A model generated the notes under the pieces. It was given only the letters and a program-made list of their open reading frames with translations. It was not told where the DNA came from and did not search any database. A stretch of DNA of 64,000 nt from Rhyacophila brunnea (Eukaryota; Arthropoda; Insecta; Trichoptera; Rhyacophilidae), in NCBI GenBank assembly GCA_022495005.1, contig JAGYXB010001354.1, positions 62,001 to 126,000 of the forward strand, given 5' to 3'. The position numbers and the translations under genes were made by a program. This document shows, piece after piece, positions 10,851 to 21,639 of the stretch (positions are counted from its first letter, which is position 1; each line of letters begins with the position of its first letter).

Positions 10851-11500
10851 TATTGTAAAATCCTTGAAAATGTCTCTGAGGTGGACAAAGCCAGTCCAGA
10901 TATTAGATAAAAGTGGAATAAGTACGATAAAAAATTGCATGTTATTAAATTAAATTCATATTATTTATTATTATTATTGACAATCATTCATACGCGGAAA
11001 AACAGCCAGGACAAAATACCAAACCGCCGGGACACCGGGACCAATGTGTGAAATCGGGACGTATGGTACCTGTAGGTATTCATTCAAATAAAATGTTTTT
11101 TTTATCAATACAATCCCCAACACAAAGCAAGCCATTATCTAATATAAAACAAGTGCATACATTTCTAATTGATTACAGATTAGATTAGAGGCAATAATCG
11201 ATACTTGTAATAATTAATATTTTTGTATTATAAACACACGTACATGTAGTACGTCCGTGACCTAATAAAATTATTGCTGACACTGATACGGTAACATATT
11301 TTTTATTGTTTGTGTGCGGAAGAATATCGCCGTCATTATTGACAAACGAACGAGGTATTATTTATTTTGCTATTTTCTGATGAATCTGTTTTTATTATAA
11401 TTGTGATAATGAATTTGAAGCATGAACGAATTCACTAAATGGTTAAAGGTGAGGCTATACAATTTTAAAAAGTCATACATAAAAAAAACACAATATAGTG

Positions 11501-12202
11501 CAAGGGAGGGCAAACTGCGGCCCGCGGGCCGCATGTGGCCCGCCATCATTAATTGTACTTTTGATTACGAATAACTTTTTTTATAATTTTTTAAAAAATA
11601 TTGACAATAGATTAAAATTTGAAGAATTTGTTGTTTCGTAAATGTATTATCTCAGTACATCTTCCTTGCGTCTCGTCTCGCACTATGTAAGCACTATTTT
11701 CTAAGTTGAACATCGATTTCAATAGATATTGATAGTGTACCGACAGAGCTACAACTTGAGATTATTGATCTGTAGTGTGACACTGATTTAAGAGAATTGC
11801 ATCGTCGTGAAGAAATCTCCAAATTTTACAATGCCCTTAATTCAGAGAAATTCGACCAACTTAAAGATAATGCAAGAAAAATGTTCGTTATTTTTGGATT
11901 AATCTATATATGTGAACAAACATTTTCTATCATGAACCTCAATAAAAATTCTTTACGATCAAAATATCTCCGATGCCCATTTACAAGCAGTTTTGAGAAT
12001 ATCAACTACAAAATTAACACCTGAATTTAAAAAAATGTTCAAAAACGTACAACAGTTTCATTCTTCTTAATTTTTTTGTAATGTTTATTTTTCGTGATAA
12101 TAAATAGTGTATATCTAAAAGTGGTATTTTACTTGCGGCCCGTCGCTCATTTTGAATTCTTGAATTTGGCCCTCCATCCAAAAAGTTTGCCCCCCCCCCC
12201 TG
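11501..12202 (+). mobile_element. hAT element retaining a transposase C-terminus
   Basis: Left end CAAGGGAGGGCAAACTGCGG, right end AAGTTTGCCCCCC...CTG. The duplication ATATAGTG is exact at 11493-11500 and 12203-12210. Internal GCGGCCCGCGGGCCGCATG-type subterminal sequence is characteristic of many animal hAT elements. Most of the transposase is deleted; the C-terminal coding part lies at 11797-12070. Confidence 0.9.
11797..12070 (+). pseudogene. hAT transposase C-terminal dimerisation region, frameshifted
   Basis: The frame opens with FYNALNSEKFDQLKDNARKM and continues through ICEQTFSIMNLNK, the conserved hAT C-terminal core (GTF2IRD2/ZBED/SCAND3-like transposases). After LRSK the frame is lost near 11970. 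In the next frame the expected continuation appears (SDAHLQAVLRISTTK, then FKNVQQFHSS and a stop). This is a clear frameshift in a dead transposase, with the N-terminal and catalytic parts missing. Confidence 0.85.
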
Positions 12203-12792
12203 ATATAGTGCCTACATAAAACATAAAAGCTATGTGATTTTGAATTATCTATTGAGTTTGCTATCCAAGTGGGAATGGTTCTAATCAGGGAACTTTTCGA
12301 AAGACTTTTCATTTTTATACAGGGGTTTTTGAAACAGGGGGTAGAACTCAGGGAACTCAGAAATAATGGGAACTAAAATCACTAACGGGTAAGGAGTAGC
12401 AGGTAAAAAAATTCTTAATATTTATATTGAATTTTAGGGTGGCGGGAGGGGGTAGGGTTATCAAAATTTAGCTGGTACCATTGACGTCCGTATTTACTCT
12501 TAAATTCTAGTCGCTTAACATTCTCCATACCCAGACACTCGTATTAAATCAATAAACACCTGGCCTGCAGGTATAACAACTAAGGGTGTTTACTTGCGAT
12601 TTATTACGAGTTGTCGCATCCGCATGTGGTTAATGAATGCGTTTGGCTTTACGGTCATAATTATTTTGTGTCACTCGCGCTGCCTTGTCTTTTAGAGATG
12701 CCACACCGGAATAGCAAATGGTTGCATGTTATTTGGCTACCATAAAAGGGGGTTATGATCAGGGCTTTATAATACCTATGATGTCGAGTGCC

Positions 12793-13014
12793 CAGCGCTC
12801 GAAATGGAAAAGTTTACGAACCGGAGCGCTCGACAATTTTCTGAAGATATTTACATTGAATTAGGTATCAAATTTTATGTGTACTTTATAAAAGTTATGT
12901 AGCCTATCTAGCTCAAACGGTCAAATTATTTTTTCCACGAGACGGAGCGATAATTTTACCGAGTTCACGAACCGGAACGGCGCTCCGGTGCGCTCCAGTC
13001 CATTTCGAGCCCTG
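12793..13014. mobile_element. GCGCTCGAAAT-family MITE, reference copy
   Basis: Starts CAGCGCTCGAAATGG and ends CCATTTCGAGCCCTG, with exact 8-bp duplication CGAGTGCC at 12785-12792 and 13015-13022. It contains mirrored ACGAACCGGAGCGCTC blocks near both ends. 222 bp and non-coding. One-ended fragments of the family lie near 7920, 37290-37335, 34530-34690 and 50400-50470. Confidence 0.88.
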
Positions 13015-13059
13015 CGAGTGCCGACAAGTGCATTTATAGAAAAATAGAAAATATCACTA

Positions 13060-13240
13060 AAAGTACTTGGAAAACCCTTAATTTTATACCCCGCAGAACC
13101 ATGGAGATCCACGGAAGAACATTTAGGGAACTCTACTGTAGAACATCAAACTACCCTAACCTTGGCCATGGGTAGGGGGCCCGCCAAACATCCTGGCCTG
13201 GTGGCCCGCTTAAGGACGAGGGGGCTATGGTCATGGTACA
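13060..13240 (-). repeat. Fragment related to the CATGGCC family
   Basis: CCGCAGAACCATGGAGATCC-like sequence, TGTAGAACATCA, then GGGGGCCCGCCAAA and a degraded GAGGGGGCTATGG end. It matches the right half of the reverse-oriented copy at 2662-3875 and the fragment at 1105-1370. No left terminus seen. Confidence 0.45.
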
Positions 13241-13536
13241 TTATGAAATGGTTATGAAGGAAGGCTCAGAGCAACCGCATACCTACTGAGCTTCGAGAAT
13301 AACTGATGTTTACGGCAGATACTGCGTGTATGATGGTATATATTTAGTGGTAATGTCTCAACCCTCAAGAGAATTTAAACTTGGATTTCGTTCTTTCGGC
13401 CAAGCGGATTTTTTGATCGAATGTCGCTAGAGCAGTGGTTCCCAAAGTTGACTGGGCTCCGACCCATCTAACAAAAATTTCCAATCTTGGGACCCACCTC
13501 TTAGCTGTCTTAGAGAAAAGAGGGCATAAATATTGG

Positions 13537-13726
13537 TAAAGCCTCAATTACATTGAGCTTCTTTACGAGCTGTGTGTTGGCGAATTTATAATCTGCCTGT
13601 AAAGTCGCCCAGTGTAATCATCGAACAAGCTAACATGTTCGATGATTACACTGGGCGACTTTACAGGCAGATTATAAATTCGCCAACAAACAGCTCGTAA
13701 AGAAGCTCAATGTAATTGAGGCTTTA
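13537..13726. repeat. Near-perfect 190-bp palindrome
   Basis: Two ~91-bp arms beginning TAAAGCCTCAATTACATTG are inverted copies differing at very few positions, around a loop of about 8 bases. On either strand this would fold into a long hairpin. It lies inside the hAT element 13433-14750 and looks like a separate foldback insertion. Confidence 0.85.
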
Positions 13727-13939
13727 TGCTCAGATTCCCTAGTAGCGAGTCGTGGAACTACTTAATCCTGTCTTATTTGTTCTAATTGAAATAAAAAAAA
13801 TATTAGTAATAAGTAAATAAATAAATAAGTTACCAATATGAATGAAAGACTGTTCAAATAAGAACCACAACTTAAATAAATAAAAAAAAACTTAAATACC
13901 TACACCTGCAAGGTTTTTTTACAAAGGTATTTCAATGGG

Positions 13940-14409
13940 AAGGATGTATATGTTTCTTATTTTTCTTCATTACAGTTTTAGCATCAACTTCAACTTTATT
14001 TACTTTTAATCGCAGTGAGTTTGATATTATATCCAATTTATTTCAGTATTTAGTTTTAATGTTAACCATAGCCGAAAATCCAACCTCACATAGATATGAG
14101 GTAGTAAAGAGGAGGAGGACTTTCATAGCTTCATCGAACAGCCAAGGATAATTATCAGCAACTGAGCCAGAATTTCGTTAACTGTTTACGATTGAAACTA
14201 TTTTTCAGTGACGTATCTTCTGATAAATCAATGAGTTCTTCACTTGCTTTTGTTGACATACTAGTTGGTAAGTCGTCTTGAAATGGGTTACAAATCCAAC
14301 GCAACGAATCAAACTTTTTCATCTCTACCCCAAAATAGTCGTCAAAGTTATTTATTAACAGTGATAAATGACTGGAAATTTCAGACAGTACGTTCATCTT
14401 AGGCTGCAC
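13940..14409 (-). pseudogene. hAT transposase fragment
   Basis: The minus-strand frame from 14409 contains HLSLLINNFDDYFG, LRWICNPF and LTKFW. It continues, after a frame break near 14160, as ADNYPWLF and TSYLCEVGFSAM. This order (LRW-NPF, FW, YP, YLCE-FS) is that of the C-terminal half of ZBED5/SCAND3-type hAT transposases. Stops and frameshifts make it non-functional. Confidence 0.82.
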
Positions 14410-15811
14410 TTGATTTTCAATAATAAAAATTTCAAGTGTTTCAAAACAATCATACTTGCCATTCTCAATACAACTTTTCTACAACATAAGCTTTTTCATG
14501 AACGCTCGAATTTTATCGTGAACTGCAAAAATCCGCGACTGTGCTGCCATCTGTAGTGCATTGGCAATTCAAATTATTATTATTTTATCACAATATTTTC
14601 CGTAACTTAAGTTTATTTCAATTTTTAGGAATAATTATAAATAGCTGAATGAAATATCAAATTTATCACTTCCTATTTTTTTTAATACATGTATACAGTG
14701 ACGAGGGCCCACTCAATATTCGCTCGCGACCCATAGTTTGGGAAACCATGCGCTAGAGTATTATAGACGACGGAGCTACGGATATGATCTAGAAAGATAC
14801 ACGAAGCCTGGCGAGCGACAGGTGTTCTTGAAGGTGCCGTGTTGTGTCCACAATATGTCATGATATTGCCGAAGATGAAGAAACTGTCATAAAGACCCCT
14901 GGCAATTTATATCACACCTACCGATCAAACTTACTTATTTAATTACTATTTTGAAAAAGCCTGCACTGATACTTATTTAAAAAATAAAAAACATTTTAGC
15001 TCTTATAATGCCAAACCTTCAGCTTCCCACATGCATAAATAAAAAACAATTGATTGTGTATTAATGATTAGGTTTAACAATAGTATTTAAACGGTGCGTT
15101 GCGACCAATGATATTATTAGTTGCGACGCTGTTTTTAATCATAATAGGTACTTAATAATTATTCTGAGACTGTTTTCTTAGGGCATGGGACGATAACAAA
15201 ATCTTTACTGCTATTCAATAAATTATTAGCGCTGCAGATGACAATCTGTTCTAATTATTAGTATATTTTATTAGACCGTTTTTCACAGAAATAGACATAC
15301 AGTAAAAGAATCATCAACTTTTGATTCTGAATGAAATTTTGTAAATTTCCGTGATAAATATTTTAGCCGTTAAGGTTAAAAAAAAAGCTCTTGACACAGA
15401 TAAAATTTCTCTGTATAAAAAGAATAAAAAAATTTCGGGTGTTATGAAAGAACTTTTGTACACCAAGAAGCGACGCGTACCTACCTACTGAAAAAGTTTA
15501 ATAACCATTTATAATATTATTACATAATTTTAACCTGTTCATTGTTAGATTATTTAATTGTTCTGTTTTTCAAGTCAAAATCCCTGGTACCGCTAAAATC
15601 AAACCCGTTCTTATATTTTTTTTCTACAAATTATATGGTTTGAGTATGATTTAAGTTTATATTATAATAATTATAACGGAAAATATATTTTGCATAATGG
15701 CACTACGAGAGTACGAGGTTTTCGTTTACCGCCAATTTTAATAACCTCAAATATAAACGTCAAACCAACACAAATCGCAGAGACTCATTCCAATTGGTTT
15801 AGTGTATTAAA

Positions 15812-18800
15812 ATGTTGCGTAACGTCGAAATAAAAGCTAAAGTCCGCAATTTGGCCGATATCGTGGCCAAGGCGAAGTCTTTGTCGCACTCCGAGGGCGA
15901 AATAATCACCCAACATGACATCTTCTACAACGTTCTGTTCGGCAGGCTGAAGCTTCGCAAGTTCAAAGACGATTCTTCGTCGCTGGTGTTCTATGACAGG
16001 CCTGATACTGAAGGGCCAAAACTCAGCGAATACGAGAAGTGTGACTTCCCGCCCGCTGGAACAGCGGGGGCCACGACTGGACAGCATATCAATTCGATCC
16101 TCACGCGCAGTCTCGGAGTGAAAGGAGAACTCAAAAAAACTAGGTTTGTGTTTGATTCGTGCTGTGTTTATCTTTATGATATTTCATGGTAACAATGGCA
16201 CATCCAACCATGAAAATGTGCTGATAATAGCGCTGGGGGCAAAAAACTACCCTCCTAATTTTCTACAATTTTGCGGTTCAACAATCAGATGTTACTTAGG
16301 TATCCAAAATGTGGGTCTTTTTACTGGTTCTCCGCCACCGCTCGCTATCATCTGTCAGTGAGCGCAGTGTTGCCAACTGAACTATAATTATAGTACATTT
16401 TGGTTTGCGTACTATTCGAAAAGTTACATTTTTGTCCGCGTACTATTAAAAAAGAATAGTACGTCAAAAATACAATTTTGAAAAATTTTATTAATTGAAT
16501 TCCCCGGTTTGGTTAGGGGTTCATATGTTGTGATGTTTAAAGTTCCGTAAAATGTTCGTACTTCAATCACAGCAAATCGTAATGACGTGAAGCGAGGGAC
16601 GTAGTAAGTATAATCTAGGTGTATAATATAAATAATATAAGATATCAGTGTGCGATATTAGTCTATGGACGTGGTTTTGCGTTGTATACCTACTCTAAAA
16701 AACTAACGTGACAGTTAATGGCGGCGGCCGGTGTTAGCATTTTTCGGTCGTAAGAGGTGTTATAATTAAGCAGGGCATCGGAATTTCTCGAATTCTCCGT
16801 TATGTTTATGTGACAAACAAAAAACTTTCATTTTCTACACGTCCTATAATTTTTGCCAAAATACTAGAATGGCTTGGACCGCGTACTACAATTCGATAGA
16901 TAGCTAAAATCCAAAATGGCGACTGACAGATTACGATGACGGAGAACCAGTAAAAGGCACCCAAAAGGTTAAGATGTCGGTAATTATGCCGCATGAGCTT
17001 ATATATATATATTTTTTTTTTTTAACAAAAACAGTTTATTCCATGTAGACAATTATATTAAATACATTTTTCTGTCAGCGCAGATGCTTTTCGATCTAAT
17101 TGTTACCTAAGTAATTTAAAATTTTCATACATTTTGATGTATCATTATCACAAACTAAGATTATATTAGGTTTGGTTATGTCAGGTTTGGTTTGGTCTAA
17201 AAAGAAAGTTATAAATCTCATGCGGGCATCTGTGGCAAATTTACCTTTTTTTTTTTCGAAAACAGTTTCTTCCATGTACCTACTTAGGCAATTATATTAA
17301 ATACCTTTTTCTATCGCCGCAGATGCTTTTCGATCCAATAATTGTTAATTTAAAATTTTCATACATTTCGATGCATCGTGTCACACACTAAGATTATATT
17401 AGGTTAGGTTAAGTTGGGTTTGGTCTAAAAAGAAAGTTAAAAAACTCATGTGGGCATCTGCGGCACATTTACCGATTTTTCACCATTTGTGTTGTTCTCA
17501 TTCTTATGATATTTGCAAGGCAACAATGTCATATCCAACTAAGGAAATGAGCCGATTATGGGGTTCAATAACCAGATGTTATCCAAAAGGTTGAGATGTC
17601 CTTTTCGACTTATAATGTCTTCCATTTCTCTATATAGTTACTTATGCTGGCGCTATAGACCATTCAGGTCCATGGCTGACTGTACAACCATCTTCCATCC
17701 AGCAGTGGCGAAGGGTGGAGGTAGGCTGTTATGATCTGCCATAAATAGTGCACACTAAACATTGTCAGTCATACGTATTTGTTTTCATCGAAATAAGGCT
17801 ACAATTTACAGATGGTGTTGGTTATTTTTTAAAAGTCAATGAAACCCTGCGAAAACCGAGCCATGATAGATAATAGTCAAAAATACTCGTATATCTATAA
17901 AATATCTAAAAGTATGCAATTAAAACATATATAACTTCAGATATTTTATAGATAGAATAATATTTATTATTTATTATAGTTTGGTTTAGGTAGGGCTTAA
18001 TGAATTTAACCTTTTCCACTCGAAATTTTTTTTATAGGTACATACCACCCACTCGAGACTTTTTCCCGCACAAAGCATAATTTCAATATAAAACATTTAA
18101 TTGGTGAAAAAAATGTAAAAAAATTTTTTTTTTTTTTATTCTGTAAAATAAATTTATAATGAATATACTGTACTTATTTTTAGTTTATTTATAATTCTTG
18201 ATTGTGTGGTATTTCACAAAGCAATCTCCAATATGTAATCCTGGCTTATCACAGAGTCGTAATGAAATAGCGGTATGTAGAGAACTGGCTATAAAGTGTA
18301 AATCGTCCATTATGACTGTAAATATGATACAAATGAATTGCCTTCAAATACACTTGTAATATAAGCGGCTGTCTCGTAAATTTCCTAAATTAGTTTCGGA
18401 CTCATAACAACTCATTCCCAGTGCGGTACACATTATCAAAAGATTTCTCAAAAAATAATAAATCGATACGTAATAATTTTCATTTTACTCATTAGAGTAT
18501 TTCACATTATATAGGTTCCGAATCGGCATAATATACTAGTAAGTATTGTCATCAAAAACAGTATTCAAATATAAAACTGTAAAATATACGAGACGCCCCT
18601 GCGCAAGCGAGAACCAATAAAAAATATAAACACACTTCAAAATCATGCGTGACAAACACTTCACTCTAGTCTGGGAACGTTCAATAAATAAAATTTATGT
18701 GACAAAAAAACATTGCTTGCAAGCGACGACCTACGAATAAAAAAAGAGAAGATTCCGATAAAAATACTATGTTGAAATTAGGCACGCAGTATTCTTTTGC

Positions 18801-20213
18801 CGACTTCTTTCTCAGATAAATGTAATAACCTATTATTATTCATTCTAACTTGATTGAAATCGCATTATAAAAATTTCTGAAAATATTACAAAAAATGACT
18901 TTATAGGCGATGCCGCCGCTACGGCGGCACTCGAGTAATACGGGAAACTTCTAATGCCGCCGATATGGCGGCACTCGAGTGTTAAGGGTTAAAAGAAATT
19001 ACCAACAATATGTGTAATATATATTCTTAATCCAACGAAAACAAATAAGTATGAATGAAAAAGTGTGCACAATTTTGTCGTATCGCCCAAAGTATACCAA
19101 AACTATTATGGTTTGGTTTAGGCATGGCTTAATCGATTTTTAAATACTAACCAACACCATCTGTAAATTGTGCTTTTAGTTCAATAAAAACAAATACGTA
19201 TGACTAACAAAGTTTAATGTGCACTATTTATGGCCGATCTTAACAGCCTACCTCTACCCTTCGCTACTGCCATACAGTATCTTTATCCCGAGCTCTTTCT
19301 CCAGTCTGTCACACTCAGCCTCTTTGGCGAAGGATAATAGAGCGAAAATTGCTCTGATGGGGTGACACGAGAAGAACACAATATGCCTTAAATAAACGAT
19401 TTTGTTTATTAATTGTAAATCATTTAAAACATGGGGCTCCTGTGGGTCTATTCTATACTTATCGAACACTTAATTGATAAATAGTATCAAACTTAGGGTA
19501 GGTTTGTATCAAAATATTAGCACTTATTGTAACAATTACACGAAGCCGGTTTTTATTGTTGCAATAAGTGCGATATTTTAACAGCAGCTTGATAGGTGCT
19601 GTTAAAATATAACACTTATTGCAACAATAAAAACCGGCTTCGTGTAATTGTTACAATAAGTGCTAATATTTTGATACAAACCTACCCTAAGTTTGATAAT
19701 ATTTTTCACTTTATCACTTTAGCGGTCGATAAGCATAGAATAGACCCACTGCACAGTAAAATCATGGACTTCTATGGTGAAAATAGATGCTTATTATTCA
19801 AGAACATCTTGGATATTATGTTTCTTATAAAGATATTCGGGAATATTGATAGACGAACAAAAGTATTTTGATTCTATAGCCCATATCAAATGAAAATAAA
19901 CAAAATACTTGCCAGTTCTTCATAATGCCTCATTAAAATGATAATATCAGCCTGAAATAATCATATTATTATGTGTTTCATTATTCTCTCTCTTCACAGA
20001 GTCCTTTATCTGGTGGGGCAAACGAGGGTCCACATCGACAAAGTGGAAGGTCTGGGAGACTTCATGGAGTTAGAGGTGGTCCTCAGTCCCGAGCAGACGC
20101 TTGAAGAAGGTCAACGGATCGCTGATGATCTCCAGGAGAAACTTGGAGTCCTCAAAGAAGACTTACTCTCCGGAGCTTACATGGATATAGTACTTAATAA
20201 ACCTTCTTCATAA
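15812..20213 (+). CDS. CYTH-domain protein (CyaB-like class IV adenylate cyclase / thiamine-triphosphatase family)
   Basis: Two coding exons, 15812-16143 and 20000-20213, give a 181-residue protein, a usual size for a single CYTH domain. The donor is AG|GTTTGTG and the acceptor CTTCACAG|AG; the join restores an arginine codon. The N-terminus has the strand EIKAKV (residues 6-11), the place of the CYTH ExExK motif. Here the second acidic residue is lysine, so the classic metal-binding motif is incomplete. Residues about 120-138 form TRVHIDKVEGLGDFMELEV, the strong CyaB/CYTH signature with alternating acidic and basic residues lining the tunnel. CYTH enzymes act on triphosphate substrates; the animal CyaB-like members are poorly characterised, so substrate and activity are not assigned. 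The 3.9-kb intron is filled with repeats. No signal peptide; probably cytosolic. The start is chosen because it places the EIK strand at the N-terminus as in the family. Confidence 0.88.
16200..17600. repeat. Local duplications in the CYTH intron
   Basis: Three kinds of duplication are visible. A tandem pair of ~215-bp units (about 17025-17240 and 17255-17475) shares CAGATGCTTTTCGATC and AACTCATG-GGGCATCTG. A segment near 16150-16300 resembles 17490-17600 (TTATGATATTT, CATATCCAAC, ACCAGATGTTA). A short inverted pair (GGTTCTCCG near 16326, CGGAGAACC near 16940) brackets the middle. No genes. Confidence 0.6.
17703..19269. mobile_element. CAGTGGCGAAGGG-family hAT-like element
   Basis: Left end CAGTGGCGAAGGGTGGAGG, right end complementary with one change (CCCTTCGCTACTG). 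Flanks CCATCCAG (17695-17702) and CCATACAG (19270-19277), 7 of 8 alike. Long subterminal inverted regions include GTGCACACTAAAC and an AT-rich hairpin built on ATCTATAAAATATCTAAAA. 1567 bp, larger than its relatives, with no recognisable protein. It lies in the CYTH intron. Confidence 0.82.
19440..19751. mobile_element. GTGGGTCTATTC-family element enclosing a long palindrome
   Basis: Outer ends are TGTGGGTCTATTCTATAC and GCATAGAATAGACCCACTG; inside is a palindrome at 19485-19698. The same terminus occurs at 57364 (CAGTGGGTCTATTCTATAC), 57870-57884 and 55115-55135. Target duplication is not clear here. It sits in the CYTH intron. Confidence 0.65.
19485..19698. repeat. Near-perfect ~214-bp palindrome
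   Basis: Arms of about 100 bp starting TATCAAACTTAGGGTAGG are exact or nearly exact inverted copies around a loop of roughly 10 bases. The arms share AGCACTTATTGTAACAATTA. Transcription through the CYTH intron would produce a long double-stranded hairpin. Confidence 0.88.
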
Positions 20214-20389
20214 ATTGATTGAATATGAAACTCAGTTTAGTTTTTTTATAATCAAGGTGCTGAGAATTAAATGTGTACAAGTGATATATAATTAAAATAT
20301 GACTCAGGACCAGTTTTCAGTGGTGGACTATCCGATGTCATGATCAATAATAATTGAGAATGCATCACACAATGCCCCATACTGTATTC

Positions 20390-21631
20390 CAGTGGCGAAG
20401 GGTGGAGGTAGGCTGTTAAGATCCGCCATAAACAGTGCACATTAAACTTTTTCAGACATACATATTTGTTTTCATTGAAATAAGACTACAATTTACAGAT
20501 AGTGTTGGTTAGATTTTAAAATTCAGTTAAACCCTGAGAAACCAAGCCATAATAGATAATAGTCAAAAAATACATGTCTATCTATAAAATATCTAAAATT
20601 ATGCAATTAAATCATACATAACTTTGAATATTTTATAAATAGAATAATATTTTTTATTTATTATAGTTTGGTTCAGGCAGGGTTTAATGAATTAAAAAAA
20701 TTAACCAATAATATGTGTAATATGTATTTTTAATCCAACGAAAACAAATAACTATGAATGAAAGAGTGTGCATAATTTTGTCGTATTGCCGAAATTAGAC
20801 CAAAACTATTATGGTTTCGTTTAGGCAGGGTTTAATTGATTTTTAAAAAACTAACTAACACCATCCGTAAATTGTAGTCTTAGTTCAATAAAAACAAATA
20901 CATATGACCAATGACATTAATATGGACGAAGCATCTAGAAAATAAAATGACACTCACTTTGTGTCGGGTCTGCCGGATGGCGAAATTCATATTTTAATAT
21001 CGGTACCCTACGCTCAAATGAACATTCTGCTTGCAAGCGGTCTGGCGACACCGCTGGGTCTGCCCATACAAAATTTCTGACTCAGGTTTCGACTCCACCA
21101 TTATTATTATGTTACAAAATGCCAATGTGCCTAGTTAAAAATTCTAAAAAAATCTACTAAACACTCCAAGAAAGATGGGATATCACTTTGCATGTGTTAG
21201 TATTATTTATTATTTATAAAATGCCATTTTAAGATATTGTTGAATGTTTATTCAATGCAATTGAATGACAGGAACCATTGGACAGTCAGTCGCCTGTGAT
21301 TCGCTGGGCTCACTTGCGTCTAATCTCCGAGAAGTAGTAAGTAACCGAGAATCTGTTTCTAACGAAATGAGTCATGACACTAATACGCCATTACAATAAA
21401 GGTTATATTACTATAAATTCTCGAAGCTTGTATCGCATAATGGAAACGGATACGTCAATGGTCACGTGACATCTACCTATACATCTGTGAATGACTTTCA
21501 TGGACAATTTCTCGTGCGCGCCGGGTATGAAGTGAGTCGTCCATTTAATATGTCATTGCATATGACTAAAAAAGTTTAGTGTGCACTATTTATAGCGAAT
21601 CTTAACAGCCTACCTCCACCCTTCGCCACTG
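20390..21631. mobile_element. CAGTGGCGAAGGG-family element with nested insertion
   Basis: Left end CAGTGGCGAAGGGTGGAGG, right end its complement ending CTTCGCCACTG. Exact 8-bp duplication CTGTATTC at 20382-20389 and 21632-21639. The 20909-21558 element is inserted near its right end; without it the host is about 584 bp. Confidence 0.92.
20909..21558. mobile_element. CAATGACA-family hAT-like element, copy 2
   Basis: Terminus CAATGACATTAATATGGAC, exact duplication CATATGAC at 20901-20908 and 21559-21566. Nearly collinear with copy 1 at 7155-7785, but with about 20 extra bases in the middle. Inserted in the right arm of the 20390-21631 element, whose sequence resumes precisely after the duplication. 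Confidence 0.92.
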
Positions 21632-21639
21632 CTGTATTC

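Larger units (their letters stand above)
13433..14750 (-). mobile_element. hAT element with palindrome and degraded transposase
   Basis: Left end CAGTGGTTCCCAAAGTTG, right end CATAGTTTGGGAAACCATG. Exact duplication CGCTAGAG at 13425-13432 and 14751-14758. The interior holds a 190-bp palindrome (13537-13726) and a broken minus-strand transposase (about 14409-13940). Confidence 0.9.

Noticed and set aside
15785..16087. 100-codon frame antisense to the CYTH exon
   Set aside because: It is the mirror of a well-supported coding exon and has no family features.
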